In this document: positions 1-11,146 of the stretch, piece by piece | Numbering within the stretch: position 1 is the first letter of the stretch | Layout of the letters: the number at the start of each line of letters is the position of its first letter | Source of the DNA: Lineolata rhizophorae | Taxonomy: Eukaryota > Ascomycota > Dothideomycetes > Lineolatales > Lineolataceae | NCBI GenBank assembly: GCA_010093515.1 | Contig: MU001690.1 | Location: forward strand, 1 to 64,000 | Direction: 5' to 3' | Length of the DNA: 64,000 nucleotides | Program-made: the position numbers and the translations under genes | Notes under the pieces: generated by a model | Seen by the model: only the letters and a program-made list of their open reading frames with translations | Told to the model about the DNA's origin: nothing | The model's database searches: none

Positions 1-194
1 AACTGTATCTTCCTCCACCCAGCCTTGCTGATAGTCTTACTCATGTCCGCGGTGGCTTCCATGTCTTGAAAAGTGACCTCATCCTTTTCCCATGTATGAG
101 AGAGTATTGCGTAGGCAGGTACATCGCCGCTGGTGGTTTCACGAAAGACGATCTCGCCGTCCGGTTCGCGCTGTAAGAGGCGTATGAGGGCCAT
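1..194 (-). CDS. HET-domain protein, N-terminal part (runs off left edge)
   Basis: Reading the minus strand from the ATG at 194 gives 64 uninterrupted codons to the window edge. The product begins MALIRLLQ and continues with AYAILSHTW and then EVTFQDM. This is the hallmark start of the fungal HET domain: an N-terminal RLL segment, then YAILSHTW, then a conserved E-V-T/S-F-x-D block. HET-domain proteins act in heterokaryon incompatibility and related cell-death signalling. Only the first part of the domain lies inside the window, so intactness, length and C-terminal domains cannot be judged. The ATG is the natural start because the conserved domain begins about 25 residues later. The assignment to the family is strong; the role is known only at family level. 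Confidence 0.85.
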   Translation of the reverse strand, partial: MALIRLLQREPDGEIVFRETTSGDVPAYAILSHTWEKDEVTFQDMEATADMSKTISKAGWRKIQ

Positions 195-1237
195 GGCTGA
201 GGCGCGATCTCATGGCAAGCGCGGCTTATGCGGCTCGTTCGGCATGTCGGCGCGAGGTGTTCGAGGGTCGACAGTACGGAAGCTGACGTCGGAGGACGGA
301 TCGTGATGAGGTAGTGTAGTGGTGGAGGCAGGCGCTGCCCACGAGGCTGCGTCGTGGCGCAGGCTGGCCGGCATGGAGGTTCTCATGTCGCTCGATTTAA
401 TTGGAAGCCTTGCGCACTACACACCGAACCCTAACGCGGATTGCTCGGTTTTGACCTATGGTAAGCCATTTGAGGTTTCGCGCAGTCCTTCCAAGGCAGT
501 TAGAGAGCGTTCACACCTATTGAATAAAGGAGTCGAACAACGGAAGTGCAAGATCCGAACCACTAATACCCGCTACTATATCTGGGAGGAGTGCTGTACC
601 ACAGACTTACTAGCCACAGACTTCTCTTGCCCGCCACTGAGGCTTATGTCATACTGTAATTATTATGTGAGCGTGCAGATCGCGTCTTAGGATGACTAGG
701 GCCTGTTCGCTTAAATGGAGAGGTACCGATCGCCGTGGCGATCCTGCATGAATCATCTTTACATTGCTGCCACAGGGCTGGCGATGGCTGGTTAGTGCGA
801 TCGCAAGGCTTCGAAGCTCGAACACTGTTATATTATGACCACTAAAAGCTCTAAAAGCCTAGCGCTAAAGCTGCAGTGGAGGTGCCCTGCCATGTCGCGA
901 AATTAGGCACCCTCGTTCTAGGCGCGACGTTGACGACAAGGTTGGTAATTTTTCTAGTAGCAGCAGTCGGAAGGTCGAGGAAGACCCGTGGCATCTAGCG
1001 TAAGCACCAACACATTGAGAACTACACGTGGGAAGAGTCTTTCCTGCTTTGAAGTTAAAGTACCCATAAATTTTCTCGCTACGGTGTGGTTCTCGCTACG
1101 TAGTGGGGGATGTTAATAGGTAACAGTCTGCAGAAAGCCTCAAGCAGACTTGGAGTACGAACGGGTTATGCTACGTAAGTACGAAAGCAGAACTTACCAG
1201 CGTTATCACAAAACTTTAAATTTTTTTTCCCCCCGCT
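195..1237. other. Intergenic region, 5' of the HET gene
   Basis: About 1 kb between the HET gene start and the small gene on the same strand. The open frames here have no recognisable domain or coding character. No RNA gene or repeat was recognised. Confidence 0.6.
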
Positions 1238-1585
1238 CTACATCGATTTCCACGTCCTATGTGCCGCCCTGCACGCCTCTTCCCACAGCAACGCCGCCTT
1301 GCTCCTCCGCCGCAACTCCGCGACTATGCAGCCCCCCTCTCTGAACCGGAGCGCCACCTCGTGATCGACCGCATATGTGCGCGTCGTGGCGCACTCGGGA
1401 CAGCACACGCTCCCAACGACGACCGCGTTCTTCAGCTTGGGACGGGGCGCGCGTTCATCTGCACGCACGAGCAAATCGTACAGCTCCGGGTACACGGCTT
1501 CGAAGAAGCACTCGTGCTCGCAGAGGGTGGTTTCCATGACGAAGCACCCACAGGGCGAAGAGCTGTGGCAGTATTCGACGCACAT
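1238..1585 (-). CDS. Small Cys-rich protein, 115 aa, function unknown
   Basis: A single-exon frame of 115 codons. The protein is hydrophilic, has no signal peptide and carries paired cysteines: C-G-C near residue 12, CEHEC near 22-26 and CCPEC near 61-65, with a basic C-terminus (AELRRRSKAALL and then RAAHRTWKSM). The spacing could form a zinc site, but I do not recognise a named finger. I keep it as real because composition and codon use look coding and the overlapping frames on the other strand look random. It is similar in style to short uncharacterised Sordariomycete proteins. It lies alone between the HET gene and the FAD monooxygenase. Function is not inferred. Confidence 0.55.
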   Translation of the reverse strand: MCVEYCHSSSPCGCFVMETTLCEHECFFEAVYPELYDLLVRADERAPRPKLKNAVVVGSVCCPECATTRTYAVDHEVALRFREGGCIVAELRRRSKAALLWEEACRAAHRTWKSM

Positions 1586-2966
1586 GCTTGCCTTATTTTT
1601 TGGTCGTGTGGAGGGGCTGTTCGAAATTCACTAGGGACGTGGGATCGTGCTGGTTATTCAGGTAAGTAGACAGAGACACTTCTACATATATGCCACTCAA
1701 GACTATCTCAATGTGTTGGTTACTCCTACTCAACAGTGCAACATGTTTAATGAGCCTAGAATTGAATCTATACAATGTAGGAACTCAGAGAGCAAGTTCA
1801 GAGTGGCAATACAGTGAAGAGACGCAGTGAGACTAGTGATAAACGTGAAGAGAAACAAAGAGATAGACAATGTATTATCCGGGTCTTTGACACTACCGGC
1901 GACTCGGATCTCCTAGGGCCAAACGACATTGCAAAATTGGAAATAATGACAGCAAATCTGACTGCCATTGAAAAAGTACAATCAGTGATTTTTAATGAGC
2001 ACGTGAGTACAGCATCCATTCGGTTGAAATTGACATATGTTATAATAGGAAAAGTTATTTGGCTGTAGAATTCAACAGCCTTCACTCGAAGGCTTACGGA
2101 ACACATTTTCATTGTATGGAGATGAACACTGTGCCAATGTCATGCCGCTGTGATGCATTTGCAAGTGGATTTTAGGAAAGACGATGAACAAATTCCAGTA
2201 TACAAGAAAACTGAACTGAGCTAGGTATACTACTCTTAGGAGCGAACGCTTTAAGCAGAACACCTAAACAAGGCCTGGAGCGCGAGCCACTGACGTTGGC
2301 GCGCCTGAGTGCGGCTGCGCCGCGGAGGACTACTAGCGTTGCGCCTCACCAGCCTGACCACATACCAGGCGTGTCAAAGAATCGCTGCTGCCTTGTCAGC
2401 CAAACGAAACAATGTAAAGTCGTCGTAGACCTCGGAATGCGAAAACAGACCTGCAACAACCCAATTATAGAACTACATACGCAAGAAACCTTCTTTTTTC
2501 CTTCCAACATTGTGTTGCGGACGCAGGACGTTGGTCGGGCTTGTCGCATTAATTACCCGATGCGGTAGCCTTGCCTTGGCGCTAGTGAAGCGTCGACTCA
2601 CGCATGAGTGGTCAGGCCGAGCCAGCCGCGCCGTAGCGGCTCGATGCCTCTCTAAAATAACTTCATATCGAAAGAAAGATCCAAATGTTGCTGCCTGGTG
2701 AGTTCCTCGCGACGAGCCATGCCCCTTCTCTCCACATTCCTATTTTCCTTCCAGCATCCCATGTTTCAACGAGATACCAGTGTAGTACTCAACGAACTCT
2801 AAATCCAACTCTCCACAATCCACAACAACAAAGGCGTGCAGCCGACCTTGCCTGCCAACTATATCTTCACATTTGCACCCCATCGCATCGAGGTCCTCGA
2901 ACGTCCCCCACCAAAGCACCTCAGCCAACTCCCAGCCCCAACTCACTCCACTCACCAACCCCTACC
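1586..2966. other. Intergenic region upstream of the FAD monooxygenase
   Basis: About 1.4 kb, moderately AT-rich to about 2,300, then GC-richer. No domain-bearing frame, RNA gene or repeat was recognised. The last 200 bases are pyrimidine-rich and should hold the promoter and 5' UTR of the monooxygenase. Confidence 0.6.
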
Positions 2967-4743
2967 ATGAAAATAATCATCGTCGGCGGCGGCATCGCCG
3001 GAATCTCCACCTACCTCCACCTCATCAAGCACCTGCCCCCGCCGCCGCCGCCCTCCCCCCCTCACACCATCCAAATCTACGAATCCCACGACCCGCGCAA
3101 GAAGCAACAGGCGGAGCCGTCGCCGCTGGGGCCGAAGCAGGCGTCGGCGTCGGCGCCGCCGCTCGCGCCGCCGCCGTCCGCCGGCCCCACCAACCTCAAC
3201 GCCCTCCCCGCCCCGGCCACCGTGCCCTCGGCCGCCGGCGGCGGCCTCGGCATCAGCCCCAACGGCATGCGCGTCCTGCGCGCGCTCGAGCCCGGCTTGC
3301 ACGCCGCGGTGCGCGCACAGGGGTTCGTCGTCGAGCGCTTCGTCTTCAAGACGAGCGGGAACCGCGTCGTGGCGGACACGGCGGCGGTGGACGGGGCGCG
3401 GAAGAGGCCGGTGGTGGCGGTGGGGGGCGGTAGGGGCGGCGGCGGCGATGAAGGCGCCGGGGAGGAGAAGGAGGAGATGATGCCGCGCGAGGAGACGGTG
3501 GCGAGTAGTAGGCATGGGTTGTGGAGGTGTCTGAGGGAGGCGGTTAAGGAGGAAGGTGTGGTCGTTGAGGGGAAGAGGGTGAGCGAGGTGCTAGTGGGCG
3601 AGGACGAGAGGCCCGTTGTCAGGTTTGCGGACGGGTTCGCCGACGAGAGCGCGGATATGGTTGTCGGCGCGGATGGCGTGAAGAGCGTGGTTAGGAAGGC
3701 GGTCCTGGGCGCGGCCAGCCCCGAGCCGACGTACGAGTAAGTGTTGCTCTGCCATCGGGTTGTTTTGAACACTCCAAAAACGAGTCAGCCAGCTGGCCCA
3801 ATAGTCCCTGAACTGAAACTTTCCCCCCTTTTCCCTCGATCCAACAGAGGCCTCGTCTTCGTCGGCGGGTTCACCGACCGCCCGGTGCCCAGCGACGCCT
3901 CCCCCCACGGCCCCGCCATGGTCTTCACCTTCGGTCCCACAGGCTTCTTCGGGTACAGCGGCAGCGCCCCTGGCAACAGCCTCATGTGGTGGAGCACCTA
4001 CGAGCTACCCTTGGAGACGGCGCGGGCCGAGACAAACGGCGCGCGCACCAAGCGCCGGCTGCAGGAGCGCCACGGCAGGTGGAAGGACCCCGTCGTCCGC
4101 GACCTCGTCGAAGTCGTCGACGTCGACCCGCCCTACCTGAGCTGGACGGTGCCCGAGCTGCCCGCCTGGGGCAAGGGCGGCGTCGTCCTGGTCGGCGACG
4201 CCGCTCACGCGCTGCAGTCGACGTCGGGCCAGGGCGCTAGCCAGGCCTTTGAGGATGGCTTGACGCTGTCCCTGCTTCTCGCGCACTATCTGCGCAAGGT
4301 CTACACGCAGCAGCAGCAGCAGCAGCAACAGTCAGAGTCGGGCGCCATGTCCGAGTTGGAGGCCGTCAAGTTGAGCGCTAGGAAGCTCTTCGAGATTCGG
4401 AGTCCGCGTACGGGCGAGATTGCGCGGACGGCGCGGAAGCTGGACGGTGGGAAGAAGAGCCACGGGCCGTTGTTCGAGATTATGCTTTTCGCTTTCTTCT
4501 GGCTCGTAGCGAAGGTGCCGGCTATAGGTATGTTGGCCCCGTTTTCTCTTGTGTCGGCTGGATGCTGTTAATCTTCTTCACCCCCTTCTATATGGGAAGT
4601 TGTAAGCGGGAGAGTTTGCAGTTTGCCATTGCCTCATTCGCTGATGAGCCAATGTAGGGAAGTTACTCGTCGGTGACCGTCACGAGATCTTGTTCGGATG
4701 GAGCGCGGAAAGAGAGGTGAAGAAAGCAGTGGAAAAGGAGTAA
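2967..4743 (+). CDS. FAD-dependent aromatic-type monooxygenase, 511 aa
   Basis: Three exons: 2967-3736, 3848-4527 and 4658-4743, giving 511 aa. All junctions keep frame and use GT-AG. The family (PF01494) uses FAD and NAD(P)H to hydroxylate small, often aromatic substrates. Visible motifs: the dinucleotide fold MKIIIVGGGIAG at residue 1, the GADGVKS (DG) motif near 245 and LVGDAAHALQSTSGQGASQ (GD motif) near 370. The start was chosen at 2967 because the Rossmann GxGxxG must lie close to the N-terminus; the frame is open further upstream but without family character. A proline/alanine-rich insert (about 20-75), a glycine/acid-rich insert near 155-170 and a Q run near 415 are unusual. Substrate is unknown. 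It converges on the HDAC gene. No secondary-metabolism neighbours are visible. Confidence 0.85.
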
Positions 4744-5147
4744 AGTTTTGATGAATTAGGAAGTTGGCTGCAGGTCTATTGGCTTTCATCCGGATGCTAT
4801 TGCTGTCTGCCATGGGGGGCCTTAATAGTGTAGATAAAGCAACACCCCATTATCCGTGTAAACTCCATTCTCAAAGGGGAAAAAAAAAGAAGCAAAAAGA
4901 GAAAAAAATACTAACCCGACTCCCCAAAATTCAAAATTGGTTTAGAAAACCCCCCCAAAGTGACAAATCTGCAGCCAAAATAAGTGCGTTTGTGATCTAC
5001 CATAAAAAAAATAAGGAATTGCCTTTTTTTGTTGGGAACCCACCTAGAAATTCTAGCACCTAAAAATCCACCACCTTTTCCCCTCCCCATATTTATTTAA
5101 TTTTTCTTTTCTTTTTCTTTTTCTTTTTTTTTTCCTCACTCCAAGGC
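4744..5147. other. Convergent 3' intergenic region
   Basis: About 400 bases between two converging genes. It holds A-rich stretches around 4,880-4,910 and a CT-rich tract around 5,100-5,140 that are probably 3' UTR and polyadenylation sequence of the two genes. No gene was seen. Confidence 0.6.
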
Positions 5148-6701
5148 CTACCGAAACTCCCCCCTCCCACCCACGTTCTTCTCCTTCCTCCGCCGCCTCC
5201 CCTCGGCCACGCCATCCATCTCCATCAGCTCCTCCTGGAAGCGCTCCTCGGCCTCGGCCCTCGCCCTCGAATAGTCGCGGGGCAGCTCCTGCATCTGGAC
5301 GCTGGGCGCGCCGCGCACGTAGCGCAGCTGGGTGAGGACGTTCTCGACGAGGCGGGCGAGGCCGGCGGGCGAGTGCCTGTTCTGGTGGCGCTTGCCCTCG
5401 ATGTTGTGCAGCTCCGGGTAGAGCAGGCCGGCGCCGTTGTCCTCGCCCATGAAGGCCTGGCGGTAGGGGATGTGCGCCGGCAGGGTGCCGCGCAGCTCGG
5501 CCCCGACCGCGAGCGCCGTCTCGTGGCACCAGGTGCGCGCCACGTTGCGCGGCGTGTAGCCGCCGCCGCCCAGGATCAGCAGCGGGCGGTCGTGGCACCG
5601 GCTCTTGACGAAGGCGACGCAGGCCCCGTGCGCCTTGATGTTGAGGTTGAAGCGGCCGAGCCGGTCGCCGCCCAGCGAGTCGGCGCCGCACTGCAGCACG
5701 ATGGCGCCTGGGTCGAAGGCGTCGATGACGGCGCCCGTGATGCGCCGGAACAGGTCGCCGTACTGCTCGTCGTCGATGCCGTCGTCGAGCGGCACGTTGA
5801 GCGCGTGGTGGGCGCCCTCGTCGCGGCTGTGCGGCGGGCCCGTCTCGTCGGCCCCGCCCGTGCCCGGGAAGAAGACCTCCGGGTCGTACTTGTGGTAGGA
5901 CAGGGTGCAGACGCGGTCCGTCGACCAGAAGGCCTGCTCGACGCCGTCGCCGTGGTGCACGTCGATGTCGACGTACAGCACCCGGGCGTGGTGGCGCAGC
6001 ATCTCCTGGATCGCCAGCACGATGTCGTTGACGTAGCAGAAGCCCGAGGCGGCCGACTTCTTGGCGTGGTGCAGCCCGCCCGACCAGTTGATGGCGATGT
6101 CGGCCTCGTGCGACATGAGGGTGCGGGCGGCCTGCAGGCTGGCGCCGCCGTACAGCGACACGTAGTCCCACATGCCGTCGAAGACGGGGCAGTCGTCGCC
6201 GAAGCCGAAGCGGTCGCGCTCGGCCTTCCAGTCCTCCATGTTGAGGGGGTTCACGCTGTTGCCGGCGGCCGGGACATAGGGGAGCAAGTCGTCAGTCATG
6301 TCACAGGTCATGGGGGTGATGCCGCGGTCCGGGTCATACATTCCCAGGAAGTCGAGGTAGCGGTCCGTGTGGAACCGGGCCAGCTCCTGCCGGGTGGCCG
6401 GCAGGCTCTGGTAGCACTCCATGGCGTACTGCAGGCCGTAGCCGACGATGAGCTGCTTGGACAGCATCAGCCGCCACGGCTTCATCGGGTGCGTCTTGCC
6501 GAAGTGGTGCGATTCGACGTCGGCGTTGTAGTGGAAGGACACCTTGTAGCCCTGCGGCTTCTCGATGCCGTTGCGGTCAGCCTCGGCGTCGATCAGCCGC
6601 TCGATCTCGGCCTGGGGCAGCGACTTCCACTCCAGATGCTCGGGCTCTGGCGCCGGCGTCGGCGCCATCCACGGCCGCACGATGGCGTCGGTATGAGGCA
6701 T
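5148..6701 (-). CDS. hosA: Class I histone deacetylase, Hos2/HosA type
   Basis: One uninterrupted exon, 517 aa. It removes acetyl groups from histone tails in the nucleus, in yeast as the catalytic subunit of the Set3 complex. The class I deacetylase domain spans about residues 50-440. Catalytic features are intact: the histidine pair in SGGLHHAKK near 205, zinc ligands in YVDIDVHHGDGV near 240 and GADSLGGDRLG near 345, and the active-site tyrosine in GGGGYTPRN near 385. The blocks HPMKPWRLML, FNLNIKAHG and RYVRGAPSVQM match Hos2 more closely than Rpd3. A roughly 50-residue N-terminal extension and a short basic C-terminal tail are lineage additions. The ATG at 6701 is the first in frame. Neighbours suggest no operon-like link. 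Confidence 0.95.
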   Translation of the reverse strand: MPHTDAIVRPWMAPTPAPEPEHLEWKSLPQAEIERLIDAEADRNGIEKPQGYKVSFHYNADVESHHFGKTHPMKPWRLMLSKQLIVGYGLQYAMECYQSLPATRQELARFHTDRYLDFLGMYDPDRGITPMTCDMTDDLLPYVPAAGNSVNPLNMEDWKAERDRFGFGDDCPVFDGMWDYVSLYGGASLQAARTLMSHEADIAINWSGGLHHAKKSAASGFCYVNDIVLAIQEMLRHHARVLYVDIDVHHGDGVEQAFWSTDRVCTLSYHKYDPEVFFPGTGGADETGPPHSRDEGAHHALNVPLDDGIDDEQYGDLFRRITGAVIDAFDPGAIVLQCGADSLGGDRLGRFNLNIKAHGACVAFVKSRCHDRPLLILGGGGYTPRNVARTWCHETALAVGAELRGTLPAHIPYRQAFMGEDNGAGLLYPELHNIEGKRHQNRHSPAGLARLVENVLTQLRYVRGAPSVQMQELPRDYSRARAEAEERFQEELMEMDGVAEGRRRRKEKNVGGRGEFR

Positions 6702-8114
6702 CGCAGGACGAGAGGGAGGAGCCGGGAAATAACAGTGGATAACCAGGCGGCTACTGGGCCGGGGGTGTTGCCTTTTCCAAAAAAGATGGGACCGCCAGAG
6801 ACGTCCAGTGGGAAGAAGTAGGGAGGCAGAAAGCAGGTGTTTGCGCCACTTTAAACGGGACGAACTGCGAAGTCCCCAGAAGTGTGGCTGGAGATCCCGG
6901 CGCTAGGACTGGCTGGGACCCTTGTCGTGGCTGATGCCGGCCCGCAGCGGCGACCAGAGTCGAGTTTGCCGATCTTCGGCGCTAGACGCGAACGGGTATG
7001 GGGACGTGGGCCCCCGTGGCTTGGAGGTTGCTCCGTGGTGTTTCCCCGGCCACGAGGGACATGCACCAGCTAGACACGGGCAGATGCTCCCGTGACGGTC
7101 GGCGCTTAGGACAGGCAAGATGGAGCGCTTGAGCTTGGCGAGCGAACCCAGACTCACAGCCAGCGGAGGGTCTGGCACGGCGGCCGGGGGTGGAGGAAGC
7201 CAGAAACGGCGAGCGAGGAGCGGCTGGCCGTGACCCGGAACCAAAGCGCGGAGTCTCTGCGCGGCAGGTAGAACCAAGGGAGGAGCGGCCCGGCGGTTTT
7301 GTTCTCGGTACCGAGCAGAAAGTGACATGGACGGCCGCTTTGGTCCACTGGAGCCCCGTCACCAGCCGCACATTCACCCCTGGCCATCACCAAGAGCGCC
7401 GTGCATGGCTCTCCAGTTCACCGCCGTCTTTATACCTACAGAGCATGCCGTGGCCTACAACTCAACGCACCTGAAAGAGCCCAAAGGGTCATGCCCAAGT
7501 GTGCAATGAACTACGCCGTCTATTCTCATCCTGGGTTAAGCCTTCCCTGCCTACAGACCCTACTCCCCTATCTACTACTATACGACTCCGGCACAGAACC
7601 CACCCGCCTAATACAGACTGCAGCACTTCGACAATGGAGACTTCAAACCTGATAGCAATACGCCTCTCGCAATGCCGAACAGTTCCGACCGACCCGATCT
7701 ATCTTCCCAGACGGAAGAAACCGAAACCCTTGAGGTTGTTAAAACCAACCGGAAGCGGAAAAAAAAAAAGAAAAAGAAAAGAAACAGAACGCCGTCAAAT
7801 GTTATTACCGCGCCCGCCATCGCCCTAGAGGAAAGCAAAACCAAGAAAATCCCCCCCCTTGCCCTCCTCATAGTCCAAGTAGGCTCCAATCGAACCCTCG
7901 CACACATAGAAACCGTGCCCGCGATACACATACTCTTTTTGCCAAGCACACACACAAACAATGCCGAAAGAAAAAAATAGAAAAGGAAACCCAAGAAGGG
8001 GGACCAAAAACCGCAATGCCCAAACAAAAAAAAAAAAAAAAAAACCAACCAACCAACCCACACGCATGACCAATCCCACTAGCAACACCACCCCCTCGCC
8101 CCCGCCCCCAGGCC
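6702..8114. other. Upstream region of the HDAC gene and 3' region of lipin
   Basis: About 1.4 kb between the HDAC start and the lipin stop, both on the minus strand. It contains an A-rich tract at about 7,760-7,785, a pure A run at about 8,027-8,046 followed by a short CCAA tandem repeat, and no convincing coding frame. Confidence 0.6.
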
Positions 8115-11100
8115 CTAGCCGCGACCGCCATCCCCACCAGGCGCGCCTCGCGCCTCCTCCAGGCCTCTCAGCCCGGCCCTCAGCCTCTGGTCGGGCAGGC
8201 GCAGGCTCGGCCCCGGGTCCGACGCGCGCGGGCCCGGCCCGCCGTCCGCGGCGCCGGGCTCCTCGGCCTCGTCGTGCTCGCGCTCGTCGACGTCGTGCTC
8301 GTCGTCGGGCCCCGCCTCGTGCTCGCCGGCCGAGGCGCGCGAGTAGAAGCTCGCGTCGAGGTCCTCGCTCTCGTCGTCGTCGTCGTCGTCGTAGGCGCCC
8401 TCGGTGCCCTCGTCCTCGCTCTGGAAGCTCGCCTCCTCGTCATCGACGTCGTCCTCTTCGTCATCGACGTCCTCGTCCTCGTCCTCCACGTCGACATCCT
8501 CGTCCTCGTCCTCGTCCTCGTCGTCTTCCTCGCCGCCCCGTCCCACGCGCACACTCCTCGCGCCGGGCCTCCGCGCCCCACCATCCGCGTCCGCGTCCGC
8601 GTCCCCGCCCTCCCCATGCCCATCCGCACCCGCACCCGCACCCCCCTCATCGCTCTCCTCGCTCGCCGAGAACTCGTCCAGCTCGAGCGGGCGCTCGCGC
8701 CAGTAGTTGAAGTCGGTGAAGTCCTCGCCGCCGCTCTGCACGAGCAAGGCGAGCGGGGGGAAGAAGTGGTCAACCAGCTCGCGCATGCTGACGTAGCCCG
8801 TCTTGTAGCGGTTGAGCGACAGCAGGTCGAGGCTGACCTCGGCGTTGGAGTTGATGGTGAAGATGCGCGTCGACGGCATCCGGACCGACCGGTAGCTCAG
8901 CGCGTCCGTCAGCCGGTTCCCGAACCCGGCGTAGAAGGGCGTCTGGCCCGCCCACGATCCGCCCCCCGCCCCGCCCCGCTGCGACGCGAACAGGCTCGCT
9001 ATGTCCCGCAGGCACGCCATCTTGAACACCTCGGGCTTGCGCAGGTAGATCTCGCGCCGCAGCGCCGCCATGGTGCGGTCCGGGCTCATGATGACCGGCC
9101 CGCGCGGCAGCCTGTAGCCGTCCTGGAGGACGCCGTTGAGGTAGGCGCGCGTGGTGTCGGCCTGGCCGACGGACCGGCTCGTCAGGTACAGGATGTTGTA
9201 CCCGTTGGCCGCGATGTCGGTGTACAGCTTGGCGACGCCGAGGTGGGTCCAGTCGCGCCCGATCATGTTGAGCACGTGCCCGAGCGCGTCGCTCTTGGTG
9301 ATGGTCCCGTCGATGTCCGAGATCACGATCGGCACGTCGTGCCGCCACAGCCAGATCGACGCCGTGCACGTCGCCCGGTTCACGCTGAAGCTCATCGTGT
9401 TCTCGCCCGGCCGGAGCCCCATCGCCCGCAGTTGCTCCGACGTCAGCCGCAGCGTCTTGGCGTAATTCTTGTGCGCCTCGCCCCCGCCCGTCCCGGAGTC
9501 GTCACCTACCGCGCTGCCGCCGCCGCCGCCGCCCTCCGCCGGCGATTTAGGCGGCGTCGACAGTCCTAGTGCGCTGTCCGAGTCGCGCCGCACGCCCGCC
9601 GGGCCCGGAGCAACCCCCGTCGCCGCCGCCGCCGCCGCCGTCGTGCCCTCGTCCCTCTCCACGTCGCTCTGGTTCTCATCGGAATGGTATCCAGGGTCCG
9701 AGATAGCATCCGAGCTGAGCATACCGGCGGGGTGGAGCCTCTGGAGCGCGGGCGTCGCACGGGCAGACTCGTCGGCGGTCCTGCGCTGGGCCTGCTCCTT
9801 GGCCTCCTCGGAGGAGTAGATCCAGAGGTTGCCGTTGACGTCGGCGCCGATGAGGGCGCCGATGTCGTAGTTGCCCTCGAGCTCCTCGGCCAGGATGCGG
9901 CGCGCGATCACCTCAGCCCGCAGCGCCTCCTCCTCGGACGACTTGTAGCCCGTCATGTCGAGCATCAGGTCGCCGCCGTCCGTCACCTGCGTCGGTATGT
10001 TGGACGTCCACAGCTTCTTCGACAGGTTGATGGCGCGCGACACCGCCTCCGGCTTCGACACGGGCGGCGGGCTGGCCGAGCGCTGGACGTGCTGCAACGG
10101 CGGCGACGGCGACGGCGGTGGCGGATGCGTCATCAGCTCGCTCTTACGGAGAGGCGATGACGGCCCGGCTCTGTCCCCGTTGTAGTTGGTGTTGTCATTG
10201 CTGCCGTCCGGCTGCCCGTCGAACTCGCGCGTCATGGCTTCCTTGGCCGACGGAAGGATATCGTCCGTGTTGGAACGCACGATGTGAAGCGGGAAACCGG
10301 CGGTGGCGGCGGCGGCAGCGGCGGCGCCACCACCGCTGCCACCGGGCGTAGCAGAGGACTCGCGGCCAGTCCACTCGCCCGAGATGGAGCGCGAGTGTTT
10401 TTCGCCGGGCGACGCAGCTGGCGGGGTCGCATCGTCTACGCAAAGAGTGACATTGATGTTAGCGGTGGACTTCCCTTTCGGTCCCGCGCATTGTACCTAT
10501 GGAGTCCATACCAAGCGATGCCGGCGCAACCCGTATGTCCGGCGCTCCGGTCGCTTCGGGAAGCGCGGTCCGGCGCGACGCATTGGCGAGGTCCAAGGGC
10601 TCCGGCTCGGGTAGGTCTTCGGTAGTCGGGGTGGTGATGGTGGGGCGGGCCTCGGGGCTGGCGGCGGGGGAGACGAGCGGAGACGTCTGCAGGGACTCCG
10701 GGACGGCGTCGGTGGTCTCGAAGACGAAGAAGGCCTCGCCGCCTTCGCCGAGCTTCATCGAGTAGTCCTGCTTGACATCGTTGACGCGGAACTCGACCTA
10801 GCGACGACAGATTGTTAGGATTTGGTTGCATGGATGCGAACGTGGGCCCGCGGGAAGTCCGAAGGAGCGGGATACCTTCTTCTCGTACGGCCGCAGGAGG
10901 GAGAACTTCCCGAACCGGACGTGGAAAGGCGAGCACGCCAGAGAGCCTGCGCGCTTCGAGTGTCAGTTCTGGACGTCAGGCTGGCTCTCCGCGGTGATCG
11001 GCGAGCGATGGTTTGGGGGAAGCCGGGCGACGCGTACCGTCTTCCTGCTCGACGACAATGACGTCGATGGCGCCGCTCAGGGTGGCCGGGTTGATGGAGT

Positions 11101-11146
11101 TCCAGGTCTTGGAGACGGAGCCGGAAATGGAACGCACGTATTGCAT
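8115..11146 (-). CDS. pah1: Phosphatidate phosphatase, lipin family (Pah1/Ned1), 933 aa
   Basis: Four exons (11146-11038, 10946-10876, 10797-10497, 10435-8115) give 933 aa with all phases matching. The enzyme dephosphorylates phosphatidate to diacylglycerol with Mg2+, acting at the ER/nuclear membrane and controlling the balance of storage lipid and phospholipid. The N-LIP domain (1-105) starts MQYVRSISGSVSKTWN and contains SPFHVRFGKFSLLRP and KLGEGGEAFFVFE, including the conserved glycine region. The HAD catalytic domain begins near 525 with DIDGTITKSDALGH, the DxDxT nucleophile motif. The FNYWRE tryptophan motif lies near 735. The tail is extremely acidic (Asp/Glu runs from about 740), like the Pah1 tail that recruits the Nem1-Spo7 phosphatase. 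Introns are 61, 78 and 91 nt. It is divergent from the FN3 protein. Confidence 0.95.

Noticed and set aside
2685-2966. N-terminal extension of the FAD monooxygenase
   Set aside because: The frame is open upstream of 2967, but the FAD-binding GxGxxG should lie at the N-terminus and the extra 94 residues look like 5' UTR.
5373-6821. A 482-codon plus-strand frame opposite the HDAC gene
   Set aside because: It is the complement of a GC-rich conserved gene; composition is Val/Ala/Arg-rich with no domain. The HDAC reading on the other strand is unambiguous.
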